A stretch of DNA of 64,000 bases, from NCBI RefSeq assembly GCF_002266435.3, contig NZ_CP029426.2, forward strand, positions 2,014,001 to 2,078,000, read 5' to 3'. Position numbers and translations under genes: made by a program. Of this stretch, positions 62,427 to 64,000 are shown one piece after another (positions within the stretch are counted from its first letter, which is position 1; every line of letters begins with the position of its first letter). The notes beneath the pieces were generated by a model. It was not told the origin of the DNA. It was given only the letters and a program-made list of their open reading frames with translations, and did not search any database. This DNA comes from Bradyrhizobium amphicarpaeae (GTDB taxonomy: Bacteria > Pseudomonadota > Alphaproteobacteria > Rhizobiales > Xanthobacteraceae).

Positions 62427-62463
62427 CGCGTATCATCGAGGAAGCAGAAGAAAGTCCAGAATT

Positions 62464-62781
62464 ATGTCCAACGAAAAAGACACGCCGAATTCAGCCGGGC
62501 AACCGAGCAGCACGGCCGCTGCAGCTCCAGCCCAACCCGGGATCAAGGTCGATACCTCCGCGCTGAAGAGCTCGTATTGCAACGTGGTCAGCGGCAACAG
62601 CACGCGGGAAGAGGTCGTGCTGTCCTTCGGCGTGAACCAGGACTGGGACATGGGACCGCAGCCGCGTGAGATCCAGTTGCATCATCGCATCATCCTGAGC
62701 CCCGGCGCGGCCAAGCGCCTGCTGGAGCTCATGACGAAGCTCGTGCATGATCACGAGGCGCGGCACGGCGAGATCAGATAG
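62464..62781 (+). CDS. DUF3467 small protein
   Basis: This 105-residue cytosolic protein has no signal peptide or membrane segment. After a Ser/Ala/Pro-rich N-terminus it reads YCNVVSGNSTREEVVLSFGVNQDW and then LHHRIILSPGAAKRLLELM. This is the DUF3467 pattern (SNxxxVxxTxxEFxLDFG...HRIILSPxxAKRLL). The family role is not established; the fold resembles small adaptor or chaperone-like proteins. It starts 38 bp after the giant gene's stop, on the same strand, so it is likely translated from the same transcript. That position makes it a candidate partner, chaperone or regulator of the giant protein, though this is inference. Confidence 0.85.
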   Translation: MSNEKDTPNSAGQPSSTAAAAPAQPGIKVDTSALKSSYCNVVSGNSTREEVVLSFGVNQDWDMGPQPREIQLHHRIILSPGAAKRLLELMTKLVHDHEARHGEIR

Positions 62782-62808
62782 TCCGGACGGGCCTTGCGAT
62801 GCGACGCC

Positions 62809-64000
62809 TCAATCGGGCCTCGCAAAGGCCAGCATGCTGTCGCGCTGGTCCTGAAGCCGGAGCGTCTGCTGCCTGATCCGGTATTGCAGGCGTTGCGCGC
62901 GGTTCTGCGCGGAGAGTTGGAGGATATGGGCCAGCGCCTTGGGCAGCGGCGCCTCCTCGCCGGCCAGCATGCGCTTGAGCAGACGTGTGAGGGCAGGGGC
63001 AAAGATGCTCGGCAGCTCGTCGTCGAGTGCTGCGATGACTTCGTAGGTGCCAGGCTGGCCTTGCCGCCCGCCGCGGCCGATCAACTGACGATCGATACGT
63101 GCAGATTCGTGAAATTCGGTCAGCATGACGTGGAGACCGCCGGCGGCCTCGACACCGGGTCCGAGCTTGATGTCCGTGCCTCGGCCGGCCATGTTGGTCG
63201 CCACTGTGACGCGGCCCGCGCGTCCGGCTTCGGCGATGATCGCGGCTTCGTCCCGGTCATGATGCGCGTTCAGGACGACGTGCGCGACGCCGGCCTTGTC
63301 GAGCAGCCGTGACAGCAGCTCCGATGTCTCGATCGCCCGCGTTCCGATCAGTGTCGGCCGTCCCTCGCGATGTCCGGCGCGAACGCTCTCGACCACGGCC
63401 GCCCATTTCTGCTCACTCGTGCGAAACACCCTTGTGCCGCGCGAGCTGCGGCGGCTCGGCCGGTGCGTCGGGATCCGGACCACCGACACGCCGTAGACGG
63501 CGCGGAGCTCGCCGGCGACTTCCGAGATCGTCCCGGACATGCCGCAGAGATGCAAGTATCGCCGGAAGAAGCGCTGATAGGTGATGCTGGTCTGCGTCTG
63601 ATGGCGCGCGGTGATCTCGCATTTTTCCTTGGTCTCGATCAGCTGATGCAGGCCGTGCTGCCAGGACCGTCCCTCGGCGATGCGCCCTGTGAATTCGTCG
63701 ATGATCTCGACCTTTCCGTCCACCACGACATAGTGCTGGTCGATTTTGTAGTGATGCAGGGCCGCGAGCGCGTAATTGACCAGCTCTTCGCGGGCCCTCC
63801 GCGCCTCCCAGGGCCCGCTCAGTCCCTGGCAGAGCGTCTTGAGGGACGCAGAGCCGGCGGCCGTCAGCTCGACATGTCCCGCGTTGCCCGAGATCAGGAA
63901 GTCGATCTTCGGCTTCAGCTTTTCGGCAAAGCCGAGCGCCTGCGCGAATATGGCGTTGGGCAGCGGATTGTCGTCAGCGCCCGCGATGATCAGCGGCGTC
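62809..64000 (-). CDS. SecA-like ATPase, accessory paralogue, 5' end outside window
   Basis: The C-terminal 397 residues of a SecA-type motor are visible and continue off the right edge. SecA landmarks are TPLIIAGADD, VEIIDEFTGRIAEGRSWQHGLHQ, GMSGTISE, LIGTRAIETSELLS, VVLNAHHDRDEAAII, VATNMAGRGTDIKLG, GGLHVMLTEFHESARID and GRGGRQGQPGTYEV (motif VI with the arginine finger). It stops at RLQDQRDSMLAFARPD, without the helical scaffold/wing extension and zinc-binding Cys tail of housekeeping SecA, so it is shorter and specialised. It is convergent with the DUF3467 gene (27 bp between stops). Its N-terminal Walker A cannot be seen. Confidence 0.9.
   Translation of the reverse strand, partial: TPLIIAGADDNPLPNAIFAQALGFAEKLKPKIDFLISGNAGHVELTAAGSASLKTLCQGLSGPWEARRAREELVNYALAALHHYKIDQHYVVVDGKVEIIDEFTGRIAEGRSWQHGLHQLIETKEKCEITARHQTQTSITYQRFFRRYLHLCGMSGTISEVAGELRAVYGVSVVRIPTHRPSRRSSRGTRVFRTSEQKWAAVVESVRAGHREGRPTLIGTRAIETSELLSRLLDKAGVAHVVLNAHHDRDEAAIIAEAGRAGRVTVATNMAGRGTDIKLGPGVEAAGGLHVMLTEFHESARIDRQLIGRGGRQGQPGTYEVIAALDDELPSIFAPALTRLLKRMLAGEEAPLPKALAHILQLSAQNRAQRLQYRIRQQTLRLQDQRDSMLAFARPD

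Noticed and set aside
57362..62426. RTX nonapeptide repeats and a type I secretion signal at the end of the giant protein
   Set aside because: I looked for GGxGxDxxx repeats after the VCBS array and found none; the C-terminus is SALSSNTSDTNSRVRLP and shows no aliphatic type I signal I can support.

Overview
The window reads as a chromosomal segment of a high-GC alphaproteobacterium of the Bradyrhizobium/Rhodopseudomonas group (Nitrobacteraceae). The grounds are the overall protein resemblance, the gene order deacetylase - xseB - dxs - deoxyribosyltransferase - tlyA - RNA methyltransferase, and several interspersed palindromic elements of the kind scattered through Bradyrhizobium genomes. This assignment is from recognition, not from a database search.

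Left part (1-18,600), ordinary core and accessory genes. A minus-strand fluoride-response operon opens the window: a crcB-type fluoride riboswitch (about 2028-2107), an intrinsic terminator with an overlapping alternative hairpin, an MFS transporter, and two tandem crcB genes, the last running off the left edge. A secreted VWA-like (DUF1194) protein, a two-repeat hypothetical protein and a small secreted protein follow on the plus strand. A Tat-exported nitroreductase-like protein lies on the minus strand. Next comes a minus-strand block: a TrmA/RumA-type RNA methyltransferase, tlyA, nucleoside 2-deoxyribosyltransferase, dxs, xseB and a histone-deacetylase-family protein. It is followed by a periplasmic 5'-nucleotidase, an enoyl-CoA hydratase, an MFS transporter and an acyl-CoA dehydrogenase.

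Junction (18,827-20,348). An intact tRNA-Gln(TTG) is followed by the decayed N-terminus of a tyrosine-recombinase-type integrase, then by a tRNA-Met(CAT) copy that has lost a matching 5' acceptor strand. After these come an unusual 25-bp hairpin with a GAAA loop and an AT-rich leader. I read this as the scarred edge of an old integrated element.

Right part (20,349-64,000). One open reading frame of about 42 kb (about 14,025 residues, near 1.4 MDa) fills most of it. It begins with a LEPR-XLL motif and a DUF4347 domain. It continues through six beta-solenoid repeats, three LamG domains, two Calx-beta-like units, about sixteen CARDB-like repeats, nine Ig/cadherin-like repeats, a dockerin-like pair and a beta-propeller. 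It then carries a full RHS/YD shell, a pretoxin HINT autoprocessing domain and two candidate zinc-protease domains. Ten to twelve VCBS repeats, an internal hydrophobic segment and a cohesin-like domain complete it. I see no Sec signal peptide and no RTX nonapeptides. Directly downstream are a small DUF3467 protein and, convergent to it, the 3' part of a SecA-like ATPase that is probably not the housekeeping SecA. My main hypothesis is that the LEPR-XLL giant, the DUF3467 protein and the SecA paralogue belong to one dedicated export or display system, whose remaining genes lie beyond the right edge.
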